This document shows positions 1 to 13,400 of a stretch of 64,000 bases of DNA, one piece after another. Made by a program: the position numbers and the translations under genes. This DNA is from Lumbricus rubellus (taxonomy: Eukaryota > Annelida > Clitellata > Crassiclitellata > Lumbricidae). Numbering within the stretch: the stretch's first letter is position 1; the number at the start of each line of letters is the position of its first letter. The notes below the pieces were generated by a model. That model saw nothing but the letters and a program-made list of their open reading frames with translations, was not told the origin of the DNA and made no database searches. The stretch is taken from the NCBI GenBank assembly GCA_945859605.1, contig OX243825.1, positions 4,503,291 through 4,567,290 on the forward strand. Direction: 5' to 3'.

Positions 1-3000
1 AGTTTACTATTGCGAATACCATCACGATTACACAAAGAGATTAAAATGAGTAGAACTGGCAGTTTACGATTGTGAATACCATCAAGATCACACAAAGAGA
101 TTAAAATGAGTAGTTTACTATTGTGAATACCATCAAGATTGCACAAAGAGATTAAAATGAGTAGAACTGGCAGTTTATTATTGTGAATACCATCAAGATT
201 ACAGAAAGAGATTAAAATGAGTAGAACTCGCAGTTTATTATTGTGAATACCATTAAGATTACACAAAGAGATTAAAATGAGTAGAACTGGCAGTTTACTA
301 TTGTGAATACCATCAAGATTACACAAAGAGATTAAAATGAGTAGAACTGGCAGTTTATTATTGTGAATACCATCAAGATTACAGAAAGAGATTAAAATGA
401 GTAGAACTGGCAGTTTACGATTGCGAATACCATCAAGATTACACAAAGAGATTAAAATGAGTAGAACTGGCAGTTTACTATTGTGAATACCATCAAGATT
501 ACAGAAAGAGATTAAAATGAGTAGAACTGGCAGTTTACTATTGTGAATACCATCAAGATTAAACAAAGAGATTAAAATGAGTAGAACTGGCAGTTTACTA
601 TTGTGAATACCATCAAGATTACACAAAGAGATTAAAATGAGTAGAACTGGCAGTTTACTATTGTGAATACCATCAAGATTACACAAAGAGATTAAAATGA
701 GTAGAACTGGCAGTTTACGATTGCGAATACCATCAAGATTACACAAAGAGATTAAAATGAGTAGAACTGGCAGTTTACTATTGCGAATACCATTAAGATT
801 ACACAAAGAGATTAAAATGAGTAGAACTGGCAGTTTATTATTGTGAATACCATTAAGATTACACAAAGAGATTAAAATGAGTAGAACTGGCAGTTTACTA
901 TTGCGAATACCATCAAGATTACACAAAGAGATTAAAATGAGTAGAACTGGCAGTTTATTATTGTGAATACCATCAAGATTACACAAAGAGATTAAAATGA
1001 GTAGAACTGGCAGTTTACTATTGTGAATACCATCAAGATTAAGCTTACACAAAGAGATTAAAATGAGTAGAACTGGCAGTTTACTATTGTGAATACCATT
1101 AAGATTACACAAAGAGATTAAAATGAGTAGAACTGGCAGTTTACTATTGTGAATACCATCAAGATCACACACAGAGATTAAAATGAGTAGAACTGGCAGT
1201 TTACTATTGTGAATACCATCAAGATTACACAAAGAGATTAAAATGTGTAGAACTGGCAGTTTTCGATCATTGTGAATACCATCAAGATTACACAAAGAGA
1301 TTAAAATGAGTAGAACTGGCAGTTTACTATTGTGAATACCATCAAGATTACACAAAGAGATTAAAATGAGTAGAACTGGCAGTTTACGATTGCGAATACC
1401 ATCACGATTACACAAAGAGATTAAAATGTGTAGAACTGGCAGTTTTCGATCATTGTGAATACCATCAAGATTACACAAAGAGATTAAAATGAGTAGAACT
1501 GGCAGTTTACTATTGTGAATACCATCAAGATCACACAAAGAGATTAAAATGAGTAGAACTGGCAGTTTACTATTGTGAATACCATCAAGATTAAGCTTAC
1601 ACAAAGAGATTAAAATGAGAATTAGAACTGGCAGTTTACGATTGCGAATACCATCAAGATTAAGCTTACACAAAGAGATTAAAATGAGAATTACAACTGG
1701 CAGTTTACTATTGTGAATACCATCAAGATTACACAAAGAGATTAAAATGAGTAGAACTGGCAGTTTACTATTGTGAATACCATCAAGATTAAGCTTACAC
1801 AAAGAGATTAAAATGAGAATTAGAACTGGCAGTTTACGATTGCGAATACCATCAAGATTAAGCTTACACAAAGAGATTAAAATGAGAATTAGAAATGGCA
1901 GTTTACTATTGTGAATACCATCAAGATCACACAAAGAGATTAAAATGAGTAGTTTACTATTGTGAATACCGTTAAGATTACACACAGAGATTAAAATGAG
2001 TAGAACTGGCAGTTTATTATTGTGAATACCATTAAGATTACACAAAGAGATTAAAATGAGTAGAACTGGCAGTTTATTATTGTGAATACCATCAAGATTA
2101 CACAAAGAGATTAAAATGAGTAGAACTGGCAGTTTACTATTGTGAATACCATCAAGATTAAGCTTACACAAAGAGATTAAAATGAGTAGAACTGGCAGTT
2201 TACTATTGTGAATACCATTAAGATTACACAAAGAGATTAAAATGAGTAGAACTGGCAGTTTACTATTGTGAATACCATCAAGATCACACACAGAGATTAA
2301 AATGAGTAGAACTGGCAGTTTACTATTGTGAATACCATCAAGATTACACAAAGAGATTAAAATGTGTAGAACTGGCAGTTTTCGATCATTGTGAATACCA
2401 TCAAGATTACACAAAGAGATTAAAATGAGTAGAACTGGCAGTTTACTATTGTGAATACCATCAAGATTACACAAAGAGATTAAAATGAGTAGAACTGGCA
2501 GTTTACGATTGCGAATACCATCACGATTACACAAAGAGATTAAAATGTGTAGAACTGGCAGTTTTCGATCATTGTGAATACCATCAAGATTACACAAAGA
2601 GATTAAAATGAGTAGAACTGGCAGTTTACTATTGTGAATACCATCAAGATCACACAAAGAGATTAAAATGAGTAGAACTGGCAGTTTACTATTGTGAATA
2701 CCATCAAGATTAAGCTTACACAAAGAGATTAAAATGAGAATTAGAACTGGCAGTTTACGATTGCGAATACCATCAAGATTAAGCTTACACAAAGAGATTA
2801 AAATGAGAATTAGAACTGGCAGTTTACGATTGTGAATACCATCAAGATTAAGCTTACACAAAGAGATTAAAATGAGTAGAACTGGCAGTTTACTATTGTG
2901 AATACCATTAAGATTACACAAAGAGATTAAAATGAGTAGAACTGGCAGTTTACTATTGCGAATACCATCAAGATTAAACAAAGAGATTAAAATGAGTAGA

Positions 3001-3497
3001 ACTGGCAGTTTATTATTGTGAATACCGTTAAGATTACACACAGAGATTAAAATGAGTAGAACTGGCAGTTTACTATTGCGAATACCATCAAGATTAAACA
3101 AAGAGATTAAAATGAGTAGAACTGGCAGTTTATTATTGCGAATACCATTAAGATTACACAAAGAGATTAAAATGAGTAGAACTGGCAGTTTACTATTGTG
3201 AATACCATTAAGATTACAGAAAGAGATTAAAATGAGTAGAACTGGCAGTTTACTATTGTGAATACCATCAAGATTAAGCTTACACAAAGAGATTAAAATG
3301 AGAATTAGAACTGGCAGTTTACGATTGCGAATACCATCAAGATTAAGCTTACACAAAGAGATTAAAATGAGAATTAGAACTGGCAGTTTACTATTGTGAA
3401 TACCGTTAAGATTACACACAGAGATTAAAATGAGTAGAACTGGCAGTTTACTATTGTGAATACCATTAAGATTACAAACAGACATTATAATGAGTAG
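1..3497. repeat. 60-bp minisatellite array, open at the window start
   Basis: About 57 head-to-tail copies of a 60-bp unit; a unit begins AGTTTACTATTGTGAATACC and contains CACAAAGAGATTAAAATGAG. Variants recur: a 6-bp insertion creating AAGCTT (HindIII site), a form with TTTTCGATCATTG, a form with GAGAATTAGAAC, and CATTAAG or CGATTGCG changes. The variant order is itself repeated: about 841-1735 recurs at about 1960-2850 with an offset of 1,119 bp (for example TTTCGATCAT at 1261 and 2380, and at 1444 and 2563). The array ends at GTAGGGCCTAGGCCC near 3500. No coding frame is preserved. Confidence 0.97.
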
Positions 3498-4374
3498 GGC
3501 CTAGGCCCTATATGAAAACTGATGAAAGTTTAATTTATCGTGATTAGCAAAATCTGACAGCGTGATGCTGATCAACTTACTATTCCGTTTGAATGACCGT
3601 ATTTATGGAGGAAACAACAAGAATTATTTAAACGTTATTGCAGTATAACGCATCAAAGAAACCCATTTCCTTCAACTTTTTTCACTTTACGCAGTTCTTA
3701 GACTAAGACCTTACTTACTACTTAGTCCTTTGCGTGCATCAGTCAAAGCACTTTCTCAACTCCTCCCTGTTCATCGCCAGCTCTTCAGCCTCCTTCCATG
3801 ACATCTCCATACATCTCAAGTCACCTTTGGTGGTCTTTCGCCAGTCATACAAATTATTAATCTGTGTGTCCGTGAATTTTATTTGGCTTAGCACTGGCGA
3901 AAAATGCCAATGCTTGAACAGACTGGAGTCACATTACCTTACGTCTAGGCTACTCGTATAGGCTATTCATAACTTATAAAGCGCATGCCAATTAGCGATG
4001 CAGTTCAAACCAATAGCCCTGAAACCCAGACCTAATTCAGTTCAGCGTGCAAAAAACAGGAACGCTGAAAACGCTGAAGAGCAGAAAACTCATGATAATT
4101 AACAGAGGACTGACCTTCCGAAAGGCGATTTATATATTTTGCTTGAACACATGCATATCACCTCATCAAGATCTAGAATGTCAATTTGAAACATGGTTGG
4201 TGAAAAATTGTTCCTGTGTATGTGGGTACAACATGTAGGCCTATAATAATATATAATTATTGCACTTTAATGTCCATATTGAAACTTTCCACTTGCAATA
4301 ATTGTTTTTCGTAATAGTGAATAAGTAAAGAGTCGGTAAAGGCATAACAGTAGCCTATAATATTATAGGCCCAC

Positions 4375-6904
4375 CTGTGTTGCTGAACTGAATCTCACGA
4401 GATGTTGCATTGTGAGTAATGCCTCTCACGACATTCACCGCAACACATCTGAACCGTTTTGAAGAAGCATTGGTCAGAGTAAACTGACTGCCAGACTGAT
4501 TCTGAATATCCATCCACGTTCCACAGCTATCGATTTCCTGCCATGTAAGAGATGGTAACGGATACCCCATTGCCACGCAGGTAATGATGGTTCCAGGAGG
4601 ATACTTAGAAAGCGATGGCGACAGAGTAACATTCCTAACCGGATCTGAAACAGATTTTTAAGACATAGACAGTAATTGGAGTTAAAATTAATTTTGCGCT
4701 GCTTCAAGAGATGATCAGCAAGGTCACATGATCTAAAAGCTGGAAAACGAAATGGTCTTAAAGCGCTTTTGAACAATAATATTGAATAAGCGAATTAGTA
4801 TAATCAATGGAAACAACATAGGCTACATATTATTCAGCTCATTCTGGTTAATCTGAAGCATCGATAAAAGAATTTCCGGAACATTTCACAATCTTTTTCA
4901 ACAGCATTCTACTGAACGTCTTTAATTTGTGAACAAAGAGAACTATTATAAGACAACAAAAAAATTAACTTACAGAGGACTCTGATGACAGATGTTGAAC
5001 AGTTAGCAGTTGGAATATCGTTTGTAGCCAAACCATCAATTGGTACACTATTCACATGAGCTGCAAGTGCAAACGAAGTTACACAATTGTATGATGGAAC
5101 CTCAGGCGCAGAAGCAACAACCGAGTAAGACCGACTTATGGTGTTCCCATTGTACACAGGAGCCGGAGCATCTGTCACTCCTTCCCAGACCAATGATATT
5201 CCATCTGTTCCATTGTATTTAACCTCACATGTCAGTTGTCTTCTTTCTCCTTCCACTGTGATGTCCTTAAGGGCATCTGTCGTGCATTTCGGATATCCAT
5301 CTGAAATGTCGTAGTACTTGTATATAATACAGAAATAAGTAAAACGCAGAAATAAAAATAACTTTTATAGGCCTACGCACAGACACACACATGCAATCAT
5401 GCATCCATTCATACATGCGCCGAGACATGTATAGATACACGTAGGCTACATTCATAATTGGTGCAAGCACACAAACATGTAGACCTACGTGTAAATATTC
5501 AAGCATGCATAGTTGCAAACACATTCATGCACACAAAATAAAAACATGATGCACCAAATCAGTAATTCATACATGCATTGTATGCATGAACACAATTATA
5601 ATTATATGGGTCTACAAATTATAAAACTGACACCTATTATAGGATACACATAGGTTACCACGCACTTTCAGAAGCGAATCTCCATTAAGCTTACTGTGCT
5701 TACATCAATACGTAAGCTTTTAATAGATGGTATACATGTAAGCCATAATAAATTATGATATAGCCTAGGCTTATGCATACATATGGGATGGAGAGCATAT
5801 TAAGAGACTGCGGCTCACAACAGATAGGCCTAATTATTAGGCTATTGTTAGTTTGTTAGGCCCATTGTTTGAAAGAACATAAGTTTTCAACACCGACACA
5901 TTTCAAATTACAATTAGCTCACCAAGTATAATGAGATAAGCAGTTTTTGTAACTTGACTTGATGAAAGAATAGCTGAACAAATGTATCGTCCGGCGTCTC
6001 TCAGTTGAACGTTTCTAATATTCAAATCACATCCGGATGAATTGTCGACACTGTATCGAGCTCTATCAACAACGTTCAGCATTGTTCTTCCTTTGAAGAT
6101 AGTCATCGAACTTGAACCGGGCACAAACTTCTGCCAGTCAATTCCATTACAGTTTCTAGATGAAGATGAGCATTTCAAAGTAACATCTGAGCCAACTAAG
6201 CTCAATGTGTTCTCAGGTCCATTCAACTGGCTTTGCTGTGCACCTGAAATAATAAATTAAACTAATGAGCTATTGAGTGTTTGGGATCATGACTCAATTT
6301 TGTGTCTCCCTGGGTTTTTTTTTTGGGAGGGGGAGAGCTGAAAACATTTGAGAGCTGTGCGAGAATTGTTGAAAAATAACTGGGGGGATCAGACTATGAT
6401 CCATGCGAAGTTGTGCTGTGAAAAGGGGAAAAGACGTAACAATGTGATCATAAAAAACCTAGCGAGGGTTGAACGACCACAAACTACGAGAAATTCTCAC
6501 TCTGGTTGAGGGAGATGTCAGTTTACTACCGTTACTATATCCAGCATATTATGACCGGAATTACTGTATACACGAACATGATTGTCTGTGACAAGTAGGC
6601 TTTTGAAGTTTCTGCAGAGCACCATTTAATTGCATATACAAGAACGTGACAGATGGACGGATGTGATCACACCCATCCTAAACGACAGCATAGACCCGCC
6701 TTTGACCTTTGCATAGAAAAGCGTGTGAACGAAAATTGGATTCGGGTATGATTCGTTAAATACTGTTCTCAACTTAAAACTAAAGTAGACATAGCCTATT
6801 AGGCCTATTTATTATCGTTCACACACATTAGCGTAATCTTGCAATCAAATTTTGACCTTCATGACTGAGACGAAAAGCAAGCTAAAGGGAATTCACTATA
6901 ATAG

Positions 6905-6960
<56 letters not shown>

Positions 6961-7366
6961 ACCTGCCTGCCTGCCTTGCGGTTGACATGCGACAGTAAAG
7001 TAGCGAAGTAGCATAATGCAAGCATGTTCACAAAAACTGCATCTGTCACAAAAAGTGAGAATTACTAATTAGGTTAGATTACAGGCTAATAATTCAACAA
7101 TCTCTGTGGACCCTTGGAGGTCGTGGGCCTATGTGCTTTGCACACATTTCACACATGATTAGCATCATTAGCTACGCCACTGTCCGTAACTCAGAGCTAA
7201 TTTGTAATCTTCAGTTAATTTCTGCAATTATTTTGCCATGTTGGGTTTTGGTTTTGAAGCGAGCAAATAAAGAGTGAATGAATGATGATGGTGAAGAAAT
7301 AATGATGTTGATTGTAATGTACTTGCCTGTAACAGTAAGGAAGATGGTAATAACAAGAAGTTCCAT
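4375..7366 (-). CDS. Gene A: Ig receptor, signal-V-C-I exons; 3' end missing
   Basis: Predicted exons on the minus strand: signal peptide 7366-7327 (MELLVITIFLTVT), V-type Ig 6243-5923, C-type Ig 5300-4974, I-set-like Ig 4644-4375; 958 nt, about 319 residues. Each Ig exon is phase 1-1 and flanked by AG acceptors and GT donors. The first intron uses a GC donor (CAG/GCAAGT). The V domain shows the Ig cysteines and tryptophan (LKC, IDW, DAGRYIC) plus an extra Cys pair (RNC, SGCDL). The C domain has SAPEVPSYNC. The third has ITC, LTW and FRCVAVN. No membrane or tail exon follows: introns align with gene B, and the expected place is taken by the minisatellite. Reading through the last donor would stop after 5 codons, giving a possible secreted form. 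The real membrane exon may lie beyond position 1. Confidence 0.82.
6905..6977. repeat. (CCTG)n microsatellite
   Basis: About 17 copies of CTGC/CCTG with one interruption (CTAC), in the intron between the signal and V exons of gene A. Confidence 0.9.
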
Positions 7367-8439
7367 CCTTTGAGAATTAATGTAACTGCGTGTAGCATAC
7401 GAAAAACTAATTTGAACTATTTCAGCGCTATGCTGGTTAATGATGTCGGCCAATTATTCTCAACTGTTGACTTTAATTCCCTGGACTTCTCACGGCCCTC
7501 GATTATCAGTAGCCCGTAGATACATAAACAGGTCTAGGCCTATAGGTTTCTATAAGGGCGTCATAATCCTATAGCATAGCCTACAACGATTTATTTTTGT
7601 CGTTCGTTTTAGCAAAACACCCACATAATAATTATAACAATCTGCTTTGAATCCGGTTGGTGCCTTAGTGCTATTCCCAATGGCGTAATATATCTTGCGA
7701 CCTCACCACATAATTAGGCCTATATTACTAAGTATACTAAGCGGGTCTATAATTATAGGTCTAGCAACTCAACTATGCTTCCTCAATCCTCATGACGGAA
7801 TTAAACTGTTGTCTAAAGTTACGGCACTTGTCGATTGGCCAATGCTCATGGGCGGAGTTTGGTTTCCGTTCTTAGGGGGGGGGGCGCTAAAAACTTGGGC
7901 TTTGGTTGGGCGGAGACTCAGCCCAGGTCGAGCGGCGCCGGAATATTATGTTTTGAAAAGTTGTAAATTTCCATGCTATGCATGTGCACGAGTGTCCATG
8001 AAATTTTAATTATCGCAAGAAGAAGTCCAAGATGGCGGAAGTCATGGACTTGTAGGCCCTACTCTTTAGGAACACAACCAATCAACCATGACAGCATCTC
8101 TTTTGAAGATTGGTGTTCGAACCCTAATGTAATGCTGTAGGAAAGAAGGCAAGCGGGAAATGCTGAGATTGATAGAGGGGAAAGAGAGTAAGACAGAGGC
8201 AGAGACAGAGTCACATAGACAAAAGGAGACACAACTGGTATAATACGCTGTGTCCATAATAAAGTAGACCATACAATAAAGTGTCATAACTCGGTCAAAA
8301 CTTGTAGGATTTGTCTGAAATTTTTAAACACAAGTCATGCAGCAACAATTACCGTATTTACACGAGATCCTAAAGCCGATTAGAAATATTCGCGAGTTTG
8401 CCATATTTATGAGCGTTTGAGATGCAGCACTGAAAAATG

Positions 8440-8800
8440 CAACTTTCCAACATACAAAAGCTGAAATGAAGCAAAATGCAGCTATAAATGGTGGTCAAAA
8501 TGTCATTTTTGTTCACGACCGTAGACGTAGTAGTGTAGTTGCTGTCCCGGAAGACACTCGGCTTCATATTCGTAGCTGTGGCCGCCTAGCAGTCCAGATC
8601 TCGAACTGGGTAGCCTACATGTACCGGAGTAGCGCGTTTTTCGTTCCTGTGTTCATGACATCGATAACCGTAGGGCGCGTCTGATTGAAGAGCGACAGCT
8701 GTTTGACCAGGTGATCATTGACCTGACCATCAAACAGCTGTGTGTTCGTGAACAAAAAGAACACTTTGAACAAAAATTATAGCTGAATTTCCCTTTTTTT
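8440..8800. mobile_element. MITE, copy 1 of a pair
   Basis: About 360 bp with terminal inverted repeats including CAACATACAAAAGCTGAA and the pair AAAATGTCATTTTTGTTCAC / GTTCGTGAACAAAAAGAAC. A short internal palindrome begins CAGCTGTTTGACCAGGTGAT (8698-8742). The element is homologous, in inverted orientation, to 42975-43365, whereas the left flank (8360-8430) matches 42870-42960 in the same orientation. Confidence 0.65.
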
Positions 8801-10341
8801 CAGCGGGAAGGATTGCACTCAGTTTACTCGTACCTCCATCATGCATAGTCGTGCTTTTCAGTGGTTGGCCGGTGGTATGGAATGGCATGCCTCTAGAGTT
8901 GGTAACTCTCTGACGCATTCTATAAGCACTGGGAAACTGCCGTTTTTGCTGTGCTGGAGTCTTAAGCACTTTTGAGTAGTTTAATTGACGAGGTGCTGCA
9001 ATCTACATGAATACTTTTATGGACGAATGAATGAATTATAAGGACATCAAATGCATAAGCGCTTATACAACGATTGTTACAGATTTGGACAGAATATATT
9101 TATACAAAACAGTTTTTATAAAATATATATTTGAATGTAAAAAGGTGCAGTCGGAAAAAGATGGCCGAGCGATTCTGGTCATTATTTTGCTCGGACGTAG
9201 GCTTACTCCAATTTAAGCATTTGATCTAGCCTTAATCTGATCAATGCATCACAGAAAGTTACAGACCGAAATTAGGAGCTGTAAAAAAGCTCTTCGCTGA
9301 AGAACAGAATCTCTTGTGTCAAGGAACTAGTAAGCTTATTTCTGTTTGCGCACTAAATATCGCACTTGTTTCAATGTAGATTGTGGTCTTCACTTTTTCT
9401 TTGGCTTGGCTTCCTATGTTTGTGCAAGCGACGCGTATTCGACCACGTCTTTATCTTCTCCCAAACTTGCGTAGGCTGGCTCCTGTTCCTCAACCTATAA
9501 TATAGAGCAGCACTGTATCTTATTGTGTGAAAATTAATAGCGAAGAATATCCAATCAAATTATACATAATATTATATTTTTTAGAGATATAGGCTACACC
9601 GAAAGACGGACGAAGATATGAAGAACGAGAAGAAAAAGGGCAGTCCCATCTGAGAGGCAACATGGGTATGAAATCTAAGTGACTTCAATTTACTAGCATC
9701 GGAGCAAATGGGTGTATTATAATAGCCGGATCTCTCAAACGACGTCTCATCTCCCTGCCAACAGTGTGTAATTGTAGTCGGTGACTCGGTGTACTCGTTA
9801 GAGCTAAGTTATTCCAGGGTGTCGAAATCCAGAGGCAGTGCTTCGGCTGCGGAAGGAATCTGACCTCTCGATACACCCACTGCAGAATGTGAGACAAACG
9901 ACTAATATTATCAACAACAACTTTAGGTCATGCACTATTCGAAGTTTACTACCTGATTCCCACGATAACATGGAAAGCCATGTGATGACACTAATGACAA
10001 CAAAAGTAGCAAAGTGATCTGAAGCGATAATTATAGGCCTACATAGAAACGAAGCGCAGAGCACCAGTCATGTGATGACGCCTGCGTCAAGTTGTAGGCT
10101 ACAGTAAAACAGTTGTATAAACAATTAAACATAGGCCTACAGGAGAAACAGATGCATTAAAACACTTGTGAACTATCGTATAATAGACGTAGCAATATCG
10201 TGAAATAGTTTAACTGATCGCAACATATGTGACAATGTAGGCCTACATGTAAAAGCTTAAGCAATGGACAACCATTAATAGCTTTCACAGTTTTGGTAAT
10301 AGATGCAGACGGCTGTCATGTTTCTTACTGTAGACGCGTAA

Positions 10342-10347
10342 TTTAAT
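10342..10347 (-). terminator. Candidate poly(A) signal of gene B (ATTAAA)
   Basis: ATTAAA on the minus strand about 120 nt after the stop codon of gene B. No AATAAA is nearer. Confidence 0.35.
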
Positions 10348-10464
10348 TTGGCCAAAGCAGTGTCTGGTTATAGTGTCTGCACTCTGCAACTATTCAGCAA
10401 TCAATCAAAGTTTTCTAACTGATGTAGGGGGCCTAGGCCTAAAAGTTTCGTTCTTAATGACACT

Positions 10465-13400
10465 TTACATCAAGTAGGCCACCGCGGAGAGCGCCTCTAA
10501 GTAGGTGTATGGAAGACTTGCTATATAAACTGCTGTAATAAATGAATGCCTTACTGATGGAGCAGCAGTGCCAAGTGTCGATCCACCCGTAGCAGTCTGC
10601 TGAAGTGACGATTGAATCATCTCACGGTCTTCTTGCTGAGCAATTCCACCTATCAAACAGGAAAACTATATGGCTGAAATATTTATAATAGAACTCTTAT
10701 TGCGTTATATTTGAAGGCTCTTCTGAGAAATGTTTTAATATATAGGCCTAAGACTTAGTCTTACGTGTTGTATATGCATGTATAAAGCATCTCAGTCAGA
10801 ATCAGTGTAGGCCTACATTATACCGAAAGTCCGAAATGCTTTATTATAATAATTGATATCAAACTATGAATGCATAAAATAGGCCAACTGACGTCATACT
10901 TTGCTGAAATGCTTTATTACAACGACTGATAACCCATCAAACTATGATTGCATAAAACATTATTAACACCATAACACACTAAGGTGCCGCATACTTAACT
11001 TTAATATATTATATTAAAGTTAAATATGCGGCACCTTAGTGTGCAGATATTGGCAGAGTTGCACACAATGCATGGCATATTGAATCAGACAGCGAATATA
11101 AATCTCACTCCTGTGAGTTATCTCCTACCTGGTGCCTTATCAGCAGCTGGCCTTATATGAAACTCAAGATATCTGAGTCTAACCAAGATGACAACGGCAA
11201 CAGTCGCTAATAGGATGGCGACGAAAAGTCCGATTCCAATGCCAATTCCAATGCGATCTTCCGAGACAATACATGCACATGTAGGTCTAGTCGAAGACAA
11301 ATCGTCTTCGAATTCTAAATCATGAAGTGTGTTTAATGGTTAATTTCTGCCTCATGTTATTTAAGCTTATCCTATAGGTCGGCGTGACATGCGGGCACTT
11401 TCAGATTGTGGATACCATTAGCTTACTCATGATAATAAGCAATTAATTGAAGTTGATTGCATTTCACATGGACTCTCGTAGGCCTAATTGTGAAAGAAAT
11501 TTAAATATTGCAACGTTATTTGCAGTATATTAGGCCAAAATTTAAACAAATCTTCTTCAGCTTTCTCACAGTAGGCCTACATGTACACTATCTCTTAATA
11601 CTCTGACTTTGCAATGAATAATTTTTTAATTATACATGTAACTAGTCTTTGCGTTAACTTTGTGAATTCGATTTGGTTGAAAGCTGGTCAATTTAATTCC
11701 CTTACCTAAACAGACTGGAATTAACATTTTGATTTATGAGTTGCATGCCTATTACCCATACGGTGCAACCGATCCACTTCCAACACAGGCCTTGATCAGT
11801 TCAACGCACAAAAGTCAAGAACGCTGAGATAATAAAATTCTTGGTGAATAGGTTTTATTAGAAGAGAACTGACTATCTACAAGGCGCTTAATAACTGCTA
11901 TATTCCCTTGTTAAGATCAAACACGTCAATAATTGCAAATTTCTGCATTGCCTTGGTGAAAATTGTTCCTATGTATGTAGCCTATGTATGTTCTAGAATA
12001 AAATAATCGAGAAGACCCGTTCGAGCATTCTACTTGCACGAATTATTATTTTCTAAATGGCGAATATTATGTTAAGAGTCTGCAGCGGCATTACTGTACT
12101 TTTGTTGTCAAACTGGATCTCACGAGATGTCGAGATGTGGGTTCTGTCTTTCACAATATTCATTGCAGCACATCTGTACCACTTGGAAGAAACATTGGGT
12201 GTAGTAAATTCAGAGCCATGCTGATTTTGAATATCCATCCATGTTCCACAGTTTTCCATTTCCTGCCATTTAAAAGTTGGTGATGGGTGTCCCTTCGCCG
12301 TGCATGTAATGATGGTTCCAGGAGGATAATTGGAGATAGACGGAGACAAAGTAACATTCCTAACCGAATCTGAAACATATTTTTAGAAAACAATAATTAT
12401 TATGACGAGTAACCACCTCTGCGTTAGTAGTTTAGTATCTGAAAGAAGGGCACATTGGCACAAATATTCTTTCCTTTTTCTAAAATATCTTGCTCAATAA
12501 AATATTTATAGAGCGTCAAGCATCGCAAAGAAAGTGTCAGTTAACTACTATAATAACTGTCAGCCTTAAATCAAATGCAACTACATGACTTATGACTCCA
12601 CTGTTAAGAAAGAAATAGAGGTTGATTCGAGTTGAAATTGCAGTTTCAATCCAGCACCTGTTCCACATTGCACAAAGTGAATCTTAGAGCTCTGTAATCA
12701 TGATCATAATCTACTAAAAACCAGACCTTCTTTGGATAATGCATATATCATAATCTAGGAAAAACAAGAGACGCATTCATCAGCTCATTGTGATCAATTC
12801 TCTAACACAGATTTTAAAAAAATCTGAAATATTTCATAATTTTTACCAGCATAATTCCATAGAACATCTTTTGAGAATGAACAGAACGGAATGTTCACAC
12901 TAAACATTAAGATAATGACATTGTAAGAATTACTTACAGAGGACTTTGAGGGCAGATGTTGCGCAAATGGCATTTGGTACGCCGTTTGTAGCCAAACCCA
13001 TAATCGGCCGTCCATTCTCATCAGTTGTTGTAAATGCAAACGAAGTTACACACGTGAATGACGGAACCTCAGGCGCAGAGGCAACAACAATATAAGACCG
13101 ATTTATGGTTGTTCCACTTTTCACAGCATCCGGAGCATCTTCCACTCCTTTCCAAGTCATCGATGATCTGCTTGTTCCATAATAGGTTACTTCACATGTC
13201 AGTTGCCTTTTATCTAATTCCACTGTGCTATCCTCAAAAGTAGACCTATTTATCGTGCATTTAGGATGACCCTCTGAAATGAAATAGGGCTAGTATTTTA
13301 CACAGAAAAAATTAATTTACCGAAACATTAACTGAAAAACCATATCGAATCATAAATCCCAATGACCCGTTAATATGATTTTATAATTCATAATTTTATG

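Larger units (their letters stand above)
7367..10464. other. Intergenic, upstream of gene A
   Basis: No gene supported. About 7440-7800 aligns by eye with 15180-15560 upstream of gene B (for instance CTGATTTGAATCCAGTTG versus CTGCTTTGAATCCGGTTG), so the promoter region was duplicated with the gene. A MITE lies at about 8440-8800. The remainder (8800-10340) holds only short reading frames without recognisable domains. Confidence 0.6.

Noticed and set aside
1..3497. Regular 60-bp repeats could suggest a CRISPR array
   Set aside because: There are no conserved repeats separated by unique spacers; the whole unit is repeated. The window is eukaryotic.
8690..8760. The palindrome around 8697-8742 as a regulatory operator
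   Set aside because: It is an internal part of the MITE at 8440-8800 and has a counterpart in the second copy.
9685..10064. Minus-strand frames of 70-86 codons upstream of gene A
   Set aside because: No conserved motif, no splice context, and they overlap each other in different frames.
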